From: Cristatella mucedo
Lineage: Eukaryota; Bryozoa; Phylactolaemata; Cristatellidae
Length of the DNA stretch: 64,000 nt
Direction: 5' to 3'
NCBI GenBank assembly: GCA_009760855.2
Contig: WPIO01000034.1
Coordinates: 1,255,001-1,319,000, forward strand
A program made the position numbers and the translations under genes. The notes beneath the pieces are model-generated. The model searched no databases. It was given only the letters and a program-made list of their open reading frames with translations, and had not been told where the DNA came from. Below, in pieces: positions 44,986 through 57,606 of the stretch; position 1 is the first letter of the stretch, and each line of letters starts with the position of its first letter.

Positions 44986-46065
44986 AATAATAATAATAAT
45001 TCACTTGATAAAGTGCCCTCAGAGAACTTAATCTCTCTCTAGGTGCTTTACATTTGCTGTAAAGTGAAATGCAATTGAATGGTAAGTAAAATCATGCTTG
45101 AAAAAACAAACAAAATGAATAACATGGTTAGGGGTGACATGCACAGGGTCAGCATGCAAATGTGGTTAGTGGCAGCATGCACAGTGTCAGCACGCATAAG
45201 CACATCAAGGGCAAATCACAGGGACCCACTAAATGCTGTCCTAAATAGGCGTGTTTTTAAGTTCCTTTTAAATGTGGTCAGGTCAGGGGATGTTCTGACG
45301 CAGGTCGGGAGGGAGTTCCAGGCTTTGGGAGCATATGAACTAAATGCACGGTCTCCAAAGGATATAAGGTTTGTATGAGGTATTTCTAGACTGTTGGATT
45401 CCGAAAAGCGGGTGGTACGACGCTTGGCCTGATGGGGTAGTATATCTGACAGATAGGCTGGAGCCGTAGAATGAAGGGACCTAAAAGAGAGCGACAAAAC
45501 CTTGAAGTCAATCCGTTGCTTGACTGGTAGCCAGTGCAGGTCGGCGAGAAGTGGAGTAATGTGGCAACTGCGACGCTCACGACAGACAAGCCTAGCTGCA
45601 GAGTTTTGCACTAGCTGCAATCGCCTGATCGCACATGCCGGTTGGCCAGTAAGCAGTGAGTTGCAGAAGTCGAGATGGGATGTCACGAATGCATGGACCA
45701 ACTTGGACGTGGTATCTTTATCTAAACAAGCCCGAATTTTAGCAATGTTATGAAGCTGAAAATAGGCGGATTTGACCGTGGAGCTGATATGGTCGTCTAA
45801 CGAGAGGTCGCTTTGGAATATGACACCTAGATTTCGAGCTGATTCAACTGGAGATATGCTGGCAGAGCCAATTTTGAGAGTCAGCCTTTCCAATCTCTGG
45901 ATCACACTGGGTTTGCCCATAACTAGTAAGTTAGTTTTATCATCGTTAAGTTTTAGAAAATTTGCTGCCATCCATGTGCGGATGTCATCAATGCATGCAG
46001 CAAGTGAGTTGAGAGAATTTGAGGTGCTCGACGGCTGGGAGGGATCAAAGCAAAGGTACAATGGA
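44985..46065 (-). mobile_element. LINE family A, best copy: 281-residue reverse-transcriptase end
   Basis: A continuous frame (46,061-45,216) covers the thumb and C-terminal region of the CR1/L2-type polymerase: NFLKLNDDKTNLLVMGKPS, SARNLGVIFQSDLSLDDHIS, SHLDFCNSLLTGQPACAIRR, then APAYLSDILPHQAKRRTTRF and [16 protein letters not shown]. The catalytic F/YxDD motif lies upstream and is missing, so it is 5'-truncated. The UTR and hairpin tail end at an (AAT)n run. With the frame intact, this is probably among the younger copies. Confidence 0.95.
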
Positions 46066-46084
46066 TATATATATATATATTATT

Positions 46085-46230
46085 TATTTTTATCGAGCCC
46101 TAAGATAACTTAATCTCCGTCTGTGTGCTATGCATGACATGCTTCCTCTCCAGTCTTTCTACGTCACTGGGAAAGAGATTCAGTCCTCTTAGGGTGCTAT
46201 GCAAATGTTAAGTTGTTATTATTATTATAT
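46085..46230 (+). mobile_element. LINE/SINE tail fragments
   Basis: Two tails: an inverted one at 46,090-46,135 and a direct one with GGGAAAGAGATTCAGTCCTC and GGGTGCTATGCAAATG, ending in ATT repeats. Confidence 0.55.
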
Positions 46231-47267
46231 AAAGACCCAGTACAGAACAAGGAAAAATGATTAAACCTGCCCCTCAAAAGTGTACTTTGGGAAAACTATG
46301 CTAAATTAGGGTGGATGAAGTTTGGTTGTTTGAACTCCTTACCTACAGAGTTACTACTAAGTGATTAAATACTATTGGTTTTGTTCACACGTGTACCTGT
46401 AAGTAAACAGTGTGTATGCAGGTAATGCTAGTAATAATAGTATATTGCTTGTATAGAACTATAAGATGTACTGAATCACTATTCTGCTGTTTTTACATCG
46501 AGAGAATCTTCGAGAGAATCAGAATCAGTAGCCAGGGGCAAGTGACATGTCAATGACGGTGTCAACCATGCCAGATAAAACAATAGTCATTCTTAGGCTA
46601 GCATGCTAAAGCAAACATGAAGACACTCATGACCTACCGGTTAGTAGGACCTCTGGCTAGTCACATGCACTAGATAATGCACAGGCAATCAGGCAAAGCA
46701 AACTTGAACAAAAAGGGACAAGTTCACTGGGGCGGACGGAAAGCCGACCAAAGCAGATGCATCTGTTTCGTTGAGATTTTAATTGCAAGGTCACATCGCG
46801 TAGTAACCGCGGCCACAAGTGAGTGCTAGATTTTCGGTGCGCACGAGGAGCTGAAGGCTCAATCGCCAAAAGATTGCAGTTTAGTGTGAGGGAAAGCAAG
46901 ATGACTTGATGCTGAGAATGGGTTGGCACACGAGCACATGACCGGAGGAGCAAGGAGGTTGGATAGGTCAAGGCTGATGCAAGCGAGTGTGTTGGCGTTC
47001 GTTGGTGGTTAATACATGGTCAGGTTATGGTTTTATGCCACCAACGTACGATAGAAATTGAGAGAGAGAGGGAGAGAGAGAGAGAAAAGAGGTCCGATCA
47101 GGCCGAACGGCTGGCAGAGAAGGGTGCATCTGCTCAGCCCAATCGGTGGGAGATAAGTGTCTTTTGTCTGCCACAACAAGACGGATTTGCGACTGGACAT
47201 GTCTGACCTCGAGAGGGATTGGCCTCACAGCTGTCTAGCGATTGGATAGCCAGCGGCTTCTACAAGT
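46231..47267. other. Intergenic, nothing recognised
   Basis: No exon or known repeat stands out apart from a short GA-rich run near 47,060-47,090. Confidence 0.4.
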
Positions 47268-47268
47268 C

Positions 47269-47299
<31 letters not shown>

Positions 47300-47680
47300 T
47301 ATGCACTTGATAAAGCACCCTCAAAGAACTCAATCTCTCTCTAGGCACTTTACATTTGCTGCAAAGGGAAATGCAATTGAATGGTGAGTAATATCGTGCT
47401 TGATAAACAAAAAAAATGAATAGCATGGTTAGGGGTGACATGCACAGGGTCAGCATGCAAGTGTGGTCAGTGGGAGCATGCACAGTGTCAGCAAACATAA
47501 GCACATCAAGGACGAATCACAGGGACCCACGAAATGCTGTCCTAAATAGGTGTGTTTTTAAGTTCTTTTTAAATCTGGTCAGGTCAGGGATTGTTCTGAT
47601 GTCAAGTTACATGTAAGCCATACAGAAGATGTTGAAATTGATTCGATGCTTGATTGGGAGCCAGTGATTCATGCCACGTT
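47268..47680 (-). mobile_element. LINE family A, 3' UTR copy
   Basis: Starts with (AAT)n and the hairpin tail, then a UTR nearly identical to 45,085-45,290, and breaks off near 47,600. Confidence 0.8.
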
Positions 47681-47699
47681 CCCCAGCATCCCAGTGAGG

Positions 47700-48770
47700 A
47701 ACCTCGTAGAAAGGATTTATGTGTCGCCTTCCGAAATTCGAAGTCTTGCGAAGTCCATGCTCACATAGCTACCCTTTAGCAACTGGAGCGCAACTAACAT
47801 TGTTAGCGCTGTTTGGCAATGCGAAATTCATGCTGCCATTTCAGTCGCATCTCCAGTTGAATGCCTGATCCCTTTATGCTTTGCATGAAACGTGCCCCTT
47901 ATTACAATATACGCCTGTCGAACACCTCCATAAGATCTCCTACTGATTGCCACAGGACGACGACATTCAGCAGCAGCAGCAGCTGTCCCGCCGAGTGATG
48001 GCTCATCAGTAGAGCGACTCGTGTCTTTCCTTCTTCTGCTGCCCTTGTCAAGAGAAATGCTACACGACCAGCATTCCAACCGAGCTGAGGAGGAGTACGA
48101 TGGCTGTTGCATCGCACGTTCCGACCACATTCTCCATGGTCGCTGGAACTTTTGCTGGCGTGTTAGACAGCCCCGCCGATCCTTTCTCTTGCAGCTTGTG
48201 GTGTGGACAAGCAGAATCGCCACCGTTGGCCAGAATACGGCTGCTATCATTGTACCTAATACTGTTTATGCCCGCATTCTGCGCCACAAATTAGTCAGGA
48301 CTGCTTTTTGTGAACACAATGTTGTCAATCGCTGAACTGTTGGCCAAGAAAGCGTACAAGAAGCTGTTGTGGCATAAGTGAAATTCATTCCCTTCGCCAT
48401 TCCAGCTACTGCTTACACAATGCACTAAGCTGCTGCACTCATGATTAAATATCAGCAATAAAGATTCACCAAAAATTAGTTCCCTTTCTAATAGTTTACA
48501 TCAGTTGCTATATTCATCGTGTACAGTTAAAAACGTTTTTCGAAATGGCCATGCAAGGTATGTTGATGGAGCCAACTTTTCGAGTAATCAGCAGCCGTAT
48601 TTTATTTTTTATTTTACTTTGATAAGTATTGTTTTATGAGTATTAAATGTTGCATCATTACAGAAAATGTACCACCATGACATTTAATGTCATATGTAGC
48701 GATAATATTGAACAGAAATAAAAATTAACTGATACAGTTATAACAAGCAGAGCTGAACTCGAATTTCCAA
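47700..48770. other. Intergenic, nothing recognised
   Basis: Short open frames on both strands but no splice-consistent exon or protein motif that I can name. Confidence 0.35.
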
Positions 48771-48773
48771 ACT

Positions 48774-48925
48774 GGTTTGGCCCAGTGGTTAAGGTGCTCG
48801 CCTCGAACCAAGGTCAATGTGAATGTATTTGATGACCCAAGGTCGCGGGCTCAAGCCCTGAGGCATATGTAAAGCACCTAAACAGAGATTAAGTTCCCTT
48901 GGGAGCTATGCAAATGAATGAATTA
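48774..48925 (+). mobile_element. tRNA-derived SINE, family B, subfamily with internal insertion
   Basis: The A-box region GGCCCAGTGGTTAAGGTGC is well kept. About 25 extra bases (TCAATGTGAATGTATTTGAT region) separate it from the B box. The tail is LINE-like, AAAGCACCTAAACAGAGATT onwards. Confidence 0.8.
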
Positions 48926-49589
48926 TTTCTTGGTCCGTTTGACATTGACCGAGTTATGGATTCTACAAGGCACACAGCTAAATTGTAAATGAAGCGGTTT
49001 AAAAGTGGCAAGCATGACCCCAACAAGCTGCAAACATGTACCTCGATCAACCAAGGTTCAACAAGTAGGGATACAAGTCGCATATAATGCTGAGATTGGT
49101 GAAATGTTTATTTGTACATATGTTGCTTACTGTTTACTTCAGGCTTAGTCAGGGTTTCTATTATGATTTTTCCTTTATTGTCTAAATGATATACAATTCC
49201 GACCCCATTTCTAACACGTTTCCCTTTTGAAAGGTAAATGTCAGACAAATAATCGATTGCTGGACACATGTATATATATTTACTAGCTTATTTTATATTT
49301 ATTTTCCTTTTATTTTGATTTGTATTTTATATTTATTTTTATATATTTATTAGCTTATAGAAAAACTAGTTTTAATCAGAAATTGTTAAGAGAAAGCCTA
49401 AAATAGGCTCGGCAGATTATCTCCTACAGCATTCGAACACAATCTGAGTATCATATGCCTATGTGACCTGATATGAGCAGATAGTCACATTAGCTTCACA
49501 AAAAATTCTGACTAAGTTCAGCTACGCACGTACCGTCGCAAAAATTTGGGCCATCATAGGTAAGGATATCATAGCCATATTCTTCCACC

Positions 49590-50170
49590 GATTTGTGACA
49601 TCGCGATTACACTTCTGCTCGCAGGTATTCCGGCCTGTTCAATAAGCGGCTTCCAGACGGTGCACACCTTGGCATATCTGTCATGAACATCGATAATGCT
49701 ATATGAACACTTCTCGCTAGCCTGCACTGGCTCCCATCAAGTAGCATTTCGACTTCAAAGTTGTGTTCAGACTTCACTTCAGATCTTCAGGTCTTTCTCT
49801 TTCCCCGGCTTTCCACCTATCGGAACTACTTCCGAATCAGATTAGGCATCGGAACACCCAATCTTCCTACTCAAATCGTTTAGCTGTGCCTCTAACCAAC
49901 CTCAAATCCTTTACTTACGGTGTCTTCAGATCGTATGCTCCCAAAACCTTGAATTCACCCCTTATTGAAACCACGACATTCCCTGATTGGAAGACATTAA
50001 AAAAGTTTATTTGATCCTCTCACAATTTGTTCACTACACGTGAATGGCTTTTTGTAGGCTTATCTGTGCTAAAACAACGTATTTAATCACAAAAAAATCG
50101 TCATGCTTCTTGTTCAGCCCACAAAGTGCCCAAAAAAAAAAATTTAGTTCTCTTATCATACAATTATTAT
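49590..50170 (+). mobile_element. LINE family A, diverged copy
   Basis: LSLSPAFHLSELLPNQIRHR and VFRSYAPKTLNSPLIETTTF match the reverse-transcriptase end. The tail near 50,125-50,160 is partial. Confidence 0.75.
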
Positions 50171-50524
50171 ACTGTCGATATACGCACCGCGTTATCGAAG
50201 TTGATAGTGACGGGAAAAGCGTACAAAAACAACTTACAATGCAATTCTTGGTTACGCATTCGAAGTGGAGGATTTCTTGTTCCTTTAATTAAAATAAATT
50301 AGTTAAAGTATGCACATAAGTTCATGGTCAGCGTAAATCTCACCTGCACTAAATTCTTTGGCTTAATTCTTTGGGCAAGTGCAGTATAAAAAAGTTTGCA
50401 GTATAAAAAGCATCATGATAATTCATCCAGGCAGCAGATGGTCGAACTTATTTTTATGTGGATCGCTATAAGTAGTCGCGAATTTTTTCGAAGGCTTCTG
50501 ACATTTGGAAAAATCAATATAATA

Positions 50525-50605
50525 AAAGACAAATAATGATACATTTGATAAAGCCCTCTCAGAGAACTCCATCTCTTTCTAGGCGCTTTAAAATTGCTGC
50601 AAAGG
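50525..50605 (-). mobile_element. LINE family A, 3' tail only
   Basis: AAAGCCCTCTCAGAGAACTC and CATCTCTTTCTAGGCGCTTT. Confidence 0.65.
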
Positions 50606-50773
50606 AAGCACCTTGGGTCAAGCAATATGTTTGAATGGGATTAACCATGCTTTCCGAAAATGGAGGTTTGTATCTCGACAACGGCATAAAATAAAGCAAA
50701 GGTATTTGCAAACCAGGTACCAACTCCTCAGCCTAGCCAACGCAAAAAGCTCAGATCTCAGTCGCTTTACGCC

Positions 50774-50898
50774 CTGGTTTGGCCCAGTGTTTTAGGATGC
50801 TCACCTTCAACGACCAAGGTCGTGGGTTCGAGCCCTGCAGCAAATATAAAGTACCTGGATAGAGATTCAGCTCTCTTAATGCGCTATGCAAATTAAGT
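50774..50898 (+). mobile_element. tRNA-derived SINE, family B
   Basis: CTGGTTTGGCCCAGTGTTTTAG head, GTGGGTTCGAGCCC B box, and the tail GTACCTGGATAGAGATTCAG to GCGCTATGCAAAT. Confidence 0.8.
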
Positions 50899-51539
50899 CT
50901 ACTTATGTATACTATACATCTTCGTAACTTTTGCAGCTCCAGGCTTGACCGGATCACTTCGTCACAGCAATACACTTAATTCGTTTCGGCTACAAATTAA
51001 ATGTCGGCATCCTAATGAGATGTATAATTAAAGCCTGTTTCAGCTCATGCTCGAGGCGAATAAGATTTTTGAGTGCGATTCCCCTGTGGAGATATTGATA
51101 TCTCAGCCAGTTCTGCTGGATCTTGAGGCTGGATCTTTCGATATCATCGATCGCGGCGTACTTCTTTAGGGCCCAGAGCATCGTCTAGGCATTACACAGA
51201 AAACATTGAGCTGCAGTTGTTTATGACCTACCACAGCGGGAGATTTCAAAGGGCAGACGCCAACGACCAACAGTCGCACAATCAGCTTTAAAGTACTGAG
51301 CACCTTAAAGATGACCAGCTTTAGGGCTGATTCTGTTTTTATGTTTTATATTTCCACTCTTTCTTAGCGATGCAATCGCCAAGCACAATCTAGGCTTTCA
51401 TCTTCCGAAGATATCACGCAGCAATGTAAATATACTATGTTTCATTTGCATAGCGTGTACTTGTGCTTCAAGTCACCCCTGATTTTGAACATCTCAAACT
51501 CTCTCAGCTCCCTGGCAGCATGTAATCCGACATTCTCGC

Positions 51540-52495
51540 TTTGATGGCATCAGCAAAACGTTTAAAATTGAAGGCAATCAAGCCGACTTGCTAGTTATAT
51601 GCCCACCCCGAGTCTCTTAAGAGCTGAAAAGCTTAAACCTCAAAATGGGCTCGGCCAGCATATCTCTGGATGCCTCTGTACGAAATCTGGCTGTCCTACT
51701 CTAGAACGACCTTTCACCTGGGATAAAAAAATCTATTCCACAGTAAAGTCGGCCTAGCGTCTGCTACGTAGCACTGCAAATTTTCGGGCTTGGTTCGTTA
51801 AGGATAAGTAGATATGTTGGTCCGTGCATTCAGCACATCCCGCCAAATAGACTTCCGCAATTCCCTACTTGCAGGTCTTCCTGCCTGTTCTATTGACACC
51901 TATAAATGCACTCGCAGTGAAAAATTCTTCGTATTGTCTGCCGTGAACACGACAACTACCGAACTACACCGCCCCACATTGACCAGCGCTGGTTCCACCA
52001 TCAAGCAACGTATTGACTTTCAGAATGATGTCATGCTCGCGTTGGGCTCTCTTCAATTTCCTGCCTCGACCTAACTATCTAATATGCTCCACAATCAGGC
52101 ATCATAATCAGGCCTCCAGTCGCAATACCCGCTTGTCTGACTGACTGATCGTTTGCTTTCGCCTCCAACGCATCTCAAATCAATCGGAGATGGTGCGTGC
52201 TCAGCTCGTATGCTTCCAAAGCCTGGAACTCCCTCCTCCCCCCCGACTGACGTTGCTGTATCTCCGGACTTAACGAAATGTAAGGATTAGCTAAAACCTT
52301 GGCCAGATCTTCGCAGCCTTTCCTCCGCGTCCGCATAAATTCTCCTTTGCTTGCTCAAAGAGAAACTGTGCACGGTTTAATGAGCCAACTCACACGCCTC
52401 CTTTCCAGAATATTTGAAGTGGTTAGAGTAGAGTTTGAGTAGATTTAGTTCTACTAGAGCACAATGCAGATGCGTTATTATTATTATTATTACTA
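51540..52495 (+). mobile_element. LINE family A, long but heavily decayed copy
   Basis: It can be followed from LKIEGNQADLLVICPP-like sequence (compare LKLNDDKTNLLVMGKP in the 45-kb copy) through [20 protein letters not shown] and the AYASKAWNS region to a tail at 52,430-52,495 ending in (TTA)n. Several frameshifts. Confidence 0.75.
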
Positions 52496-52779
52496 GTATC
52501 CAAATTGCGGTAAAGATTGATAAGCTTTTATCCCGGGTGTGCCCGTAGCTAAGCGCTCGAAGCTGCCTGACTCCAACTGCATCTGCTGCTGACGTGAGAC
52601 TGCTTGCATCCAGGCGTCAGCCCCTTATCTCGGACCGCACTGGGGCAAGCTGGTATAAAAACAGCTTACAATACACCTGTTTATTGCAGCGTTGGTGGGC
52701 CTTTGTGATTTGTTCTTCGTGTGCATGTACTTGCTTACACAACACCTGCTTCTTTCGAATGTTACCATCAATAATTCGG

Positions 52780-52868
52780 TAATGCTTCTTATACAGCATC
52801 TGTAGAGTGCCTAGAAAGAGATTCAGTTCTCTGAGGGCGCTATACTAACGCATTATTATTATTATTTG
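52780..52868 (+). mobile_element. LINE family A, 3' tail
   Basis: GAGTGCCTAGAAAGAGATTC and AGTTCTCTGAGGGCGCTATA, ending in (ATT)n. Confidence 0.7.
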
Positions 52869-53674
52869 TGTACCGGCTGTACGGAAGACGTCAGTTCCCG
52901 GATGCGACTTTCAGCCACGCTGTAAGGACATGATTCCGTTTTGGCGCTGACCCGAGACCTGATCCTTTTGGCATCAACTTGCCGCAGATTGAAAGCTCGA
53001 CGCTGCCTCGATGTGGACAATAAGAGCAGCAGCCGATATTAAGCCTGTTTGCTGCCTTGCGGCTGTTGTGCGCGCGTGTGTGCATGTGTGTGCGCGCGTG
53101 CGTAAGAAGTGACTTCATGGGAGCAACTTATTTCGTATCTGCGTGCGTGTGGTTGGGTCCCTTCGCATATTTGTCGGAATGCATGAGTCGATCGCTGTTT
53201 AACTCGAATTCGAGTGGTGCAACATCAATATTTGGTATGCTCAGCCGATCTGTTGTATCTCACTGATAACACTGGGTTTTTAACTTTTCTAATCGCTGGG
53301 AACAAGTGCATTTTCCTAATCCCTAAGGCCTACAAATAATATGAAATGGTTATTTTTCACAAAACCTTACGGTTCGAAACTTCAGGTTCACACTGGTTAC
53401 ATAGTAAGCGTTTCGCCAAAACCCGAATCAGTGAGGTTTGGGCGTACATAGCACTACATAGTAGAATCCATACAGACGCAACAGTAGCAGGTACCTTAAG
53501 CAAACATTTTAGTATATCTTATTTGTTAGATCTTACGGCAGAATAAGAGAATGTTAAATGGCCCTAATTAACTGAGTCCGCATCGCGAGGTTGCTTACAG
53601 CCCGATGTTGCATTTTGCTACGTTTTTGTACGGACGGTGTATCAAGACTTGAGCGAAAAAGAGCAGCAAACGTT

Positions 53675-53818
53675 TGGTCTAGCGGTTTAGATGCTCGAGC
53701 CCCGGAGACCCAGGTCTGACTGAGGTCGTGGGCTCGAGCCCCGAGGCGCATATGTGAAGCGCCTGAATAGAGAACAAGTTCACGTGGGGCGCTATATAAA
53801 TGAATTATTATTATTATA
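53675..53818 (+). mobile_element. tRNA-derived SINE, family B
   Basis: TTTGGTCTAGCGGTTTAGATG head (a good tRNA A box), GTGGGCTCGAGCCCC B box, and AAGCGCCTGAATAGAGAAC to GGGGCGCTATATAAAT tail with (ATT)n end. Confidence 0.85.
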
Positions 53819-54004
53819 AAAGTACTCCGCGGAAGGATATGTTCAGATGTTCGAGGACTACAGAGCATATTACTGTGGCGTGCCTTTTGGGAACCGAGCA
53901 TCGGGCACCGATCAACCGATCATCATTTCACATGCGAATGCAACAGCAGAGGTCTTGAAGACAGGATGAACAACCGCTGCTCGCTAGATGCAATTTCTTG
54001 CTCA

Positions 54005-54230
54005 ATATTATTATTTATTAATACTGCTAATAAGACGTTCGTAAAGCGCCCCAAGAAAGATAAATCTCTTTCTAGGCATCGTATGCATGCTACAAAGGAA
54101 GCGAATTAATTGGCACGTTCACTGTGATGCACTCGCGAAGTCAGCACAATGAACATATTACACAGACGAAGCACGAAATGCTGCGACGAACAGGTGGAGT
54201 TTTAGCTTCTTTTTAACTGTCGTTAAATCG
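54005..54230 (-). mobile_element. LINE family A, 3' UTR and tail
   Basis: AAAGCGCCCCAAGAAAGATAAATCTCTTTC is an altered version of the tail; the UTR behind it is diverged. Confidence 0.5.
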
Positions 54231-54299
54231 GAGGACGTCAGGTTACGTGCGAAATGTCATCATTTCAATTTGTATAATAACGGCTGGTTCCAGGGGGAA

Positions 54300-55500
54300 A
54301 AATAGAGCCCTGAAGTTTGCCAACCCTAGAATTTGGCGGGAACTGGAACGACTGGCCGGCGCCCAGCGACTAGCGATGGCATCGATTGACAAGATCTTGT
54401 AAGCCAATCGGAATTTAGAGCTAAACGTTTCAGGGAAAATGCTCTGCTTCGGTCGTAGAGCAACATTCCGAACTACGCTGATCGGGGTTGCTGCAATGTC
54501 ACTCACCTACCACGCAGCAACGTGCGGCGGCTGACGAAGCACTGGGGCTTGGGCCGAACGGGCCAGCCTTGTGTTGGGGCTATTCAGCCGCGCGATTGGC
54601 TTGCCGCTACTGTCGATCAGGAGCGGGCCCTATTCACCATAGACAAGGTATACAGGCCGGCCGCCCTAGGACGCGCACACACACACGCGCTCTCTGGAGC
54701 TACTGCTTGGCGCTTTGTTCCTTATTAAAACCGAGCACTCTCAAGTGTGTATTTCGCAGTGGTATTTCGTCCTAAGAGCACAACAGGGGTGGAGCCCCAC
54801 TGCCTGTTCGGGGCGGCAGCGGCGAGAGCGGGCGCCTAGCTGAAAAGATGTAGGAAGCCCCCAAGCTGGCGCTGCAATAACGACGGCTGTATGCATTTAC
54901 GCAGGCGGACGCGAATGTCGCATCGCAGCATCGTACAGCACCTCCGGAGTCGATGAAGGAAGGAAGGAAGGAAGAGAGGATATGAAAGCGTTCGCTCAGG
55001 CCCCGGAAGCGACTCGAAGGAAGTGAGCCGAGTGAGCGACGGTGGGACCGGATATGACCCGCTCGTCAAAACCGTCGGTTCGAGTGCATTGCTGCTGCGC
55101 CGCTTAAGTCGATAGCCGCTACACAAGGTTCAGGCGTCGCCAGTAGTCGTCGTCGCACGTCAGGCTGAGACTAGCACCGTTACGATCCCTATGTTTGCGG
55201 CCTAGTTCTGTCCGGACGCGTAAGCCGCAGACCACGTTTGTAATAATGCCGACGGCAGCGGAACGCAGCAGAAATGATACCTTAGCGTAACAAGTCCTCA
55301 TCCCACGGCGGAGCCATGGGGTGCCAGAGAGCGTTCAGCGGCCCGTCCGCTACAACGGGGCAACAAAGTGGGCCGCCACGTATTCCTACGCGCGCCCCCC
55401 GACCGTAATCGACGACGGAACTATGTCTGAATTCTACTTGACGAGCAACCGCCGAGTTCCTGTCAAATAAACACTGCGATTCTGCGCCATTAAGTTTTCA
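54300..55500. repeat. Segments shared with the window start, possibly LTR-related
   Basis: 54,590-54,790 resembles 860-1,010 (for instance GTGTATTTCG and TCGTCCTAA blocks), and 55,290-55,440 resembles 240-370 (CGCCCCCCGACCGT block). Otherwise unassigned. Confidence 0.35.
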
Positions 55501-56454
55501 ATCGTTGCCAGTCTAGCCACGCCCACGCAAATTTTTTTTTTATATGGGACTTGCATCTTTATAAAAATTATGCAGGTCTCGCCGCCTCTCGTTACGAACG
55601 TCGAGCAGAGAACGTCATAGCGGCGCTCGTCTCAGCACGATGCGCGACGAATGCGACGGCGCCGAACCTTGTAGCACGGCTAGCGACGAAGCGCCGGCAT
55701 CGGCACGTGACATCGAAGTCTCGATACCGCCGCACTCGATGCAGGTCGGCGAGAAACGGTCGGTAATGTCGCAGCGGATAAGCTCACGACAGGCGAGCCG
55801 AGCTGCAAAGTTGTGCGTCGACTGCGAGTGCCAGTGTCGCACACAGTCTTCAAAACCTGCGAGCGTCCCGCGGCAAAAGTCTCAACGGCAACTCGCCGCA
55901 GATGCACCGACTGCACCCTGGAATTTAATCTAGGGGGCGGGCAAGACCTGAGCGATTTGCATGTGGGCGGACCTGCAATTGGTGAAAAATGATCGCGAAA
56001 CATAATTCTATTTATACGACGAGCTCGGCGGTAACTCGTCGACTTGAAATTAAGTCACAATTTTGTCGTTGGTGAAGGTCGGTGGGCGTGGGAATGGAGG
56101 CGTCTAGGTCGCTGTAGGAGGGGACAGGGCAAATTATGGCAATTAAAATTGTCCGTAAATTTAGGCTGCGACTAATGCTTGGGTGCGACTTGTAAAAGAA
56201 CGGTTCAGCTGGTTCTATCTTCATCCAATTTGGGAGAGTTTGCAGCCAAGTGCGAAAGTCAGCAATGTATGCTACAAGAGAACTTCGTCGCAGATTGAAT
56301 TTGCTGTTTGTTGGCATTTAGTGATAAATGTAAAAAAGTTAATACGTGTCCAGCTAGAGTGTAGAAATGAGAGCTAATATAAAGCTTTGAACGGGCTTGA
56401 AGCTGTGCTGCTGGCCACGCGTTACAGCTGTCGATTACATGATCACAGGCATGA

Positions 56455-56605
56455 ATAATAATAATGATAAAACGTTTTAATGTAGCACCTTAAGAGAACT
56501 GGATCTCTTTTGCTGCATTTGAATAATAATAATAATACTTTTGTATAGCGCCTCCAGAGAACCTAATCCCTTTCTAGGCACTTTACATTTGCTATAAAGG
56601 AAACG
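56455..56605 (-). mobile_element. Two nested LINE family A tails
   Basis: Two inverted tails in a row (56,470-56,515 and 56,535-56,600), each headed by AAT repeats. Confidence 0.6.
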
Positions 56606-56819
56606 TGACCATCTCAATAGCAGCTTCCAAGGAAGCTTGTCGATTGGTTATGACAACTAATGTCTATTCGCGATAATCTGGTTAGGCAGTAATGAACGAG
56701 ACGAAATACATCAAGCTCGGAGGACGCTTGCTATAAACTGTCCAACATTCCAAACTGGTAGCACTCGATCCAGCCTCTAGCCGTACGTATGGCAACGAAC
56801 CGGAAGATAAAAGCAGAAC

Positions 56820-56825
56820 GTTTAT
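56820..56825 (-). terminator. Candidate poly(A) signal of the Ala/Ser-rich gene
   Basis: TTTATT on the plus strand is AATAAA on the minus strand, about 780 bases past the stop at 57,607. It is a plausible but unproven 3' end. Confidence 0.3.
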
Positions 56826-57606
56826 TGTACAAACAAACAAAATATAGCTTTCGCATTATAAAAATAATTAGCACCTCTAAGCTTTCGGCCACGCGTGAGC
56901 AAAGTCCTGCCACAGCAGATACGATTAGAACTCGGCGAACTCGGCATACGTAGCTAGCGTACAGACCACTAAGCAGGGGAAGGGCATTTTTTGATCAGGT
57001 GCTGAGAGTGGCTACTGCTGCCAGCCTCGCTCTCAGCTTGACTGCTGGGCGTCAGATCCGGCGCGAGTGAGGGCAGCGTCCTCGCAGGCCGCCTCTGCTA
57101 GTCAAACGGCAGCTGCTGCTGCGCCGGTGGTAGCTGCCGTGTAGCAAAGCCAGTAGCCCAAGAACCCCACCCCCCAAAGGGACAGTTCGTCGAGCGGAAG
57201 AACGACCCCTGCACCTCCGCTGCCTTCGGCTGCCTTCGGCGGCGCTCGCGAGGCGCCAACGGAAGTAGCGACAGGACCCTCATCCTGCGGTGGCAGCTCT
57301 AACAGCAGAGCTGCCGGCTCGGCAAGGATTCCTCGAAGGCTGCGTGGAATACGGAGGGCGGGTTCGCTGAGAATTATGGCGCGCGAGCTACCGTCGAAAC
57401 GCGCTCGGACCGAGCTCGACCGACCGGCCAGAGCGACGACGACGCAGCTGCTTCCGGTTAGCACGAAGAGCAAGCGGCGTTGCTTCATGCCGAGCTCTTG
57501 TGTCGCCACCTGTCGTCCTCTCGCCGATCCTTCTTTAGCGGGTGTGCAGGCACAGGAAGCCGGAGGAAGGAAGAGAAGGGGCGCCGCCTGGCGGCTGGCG
57601 AGCTGC

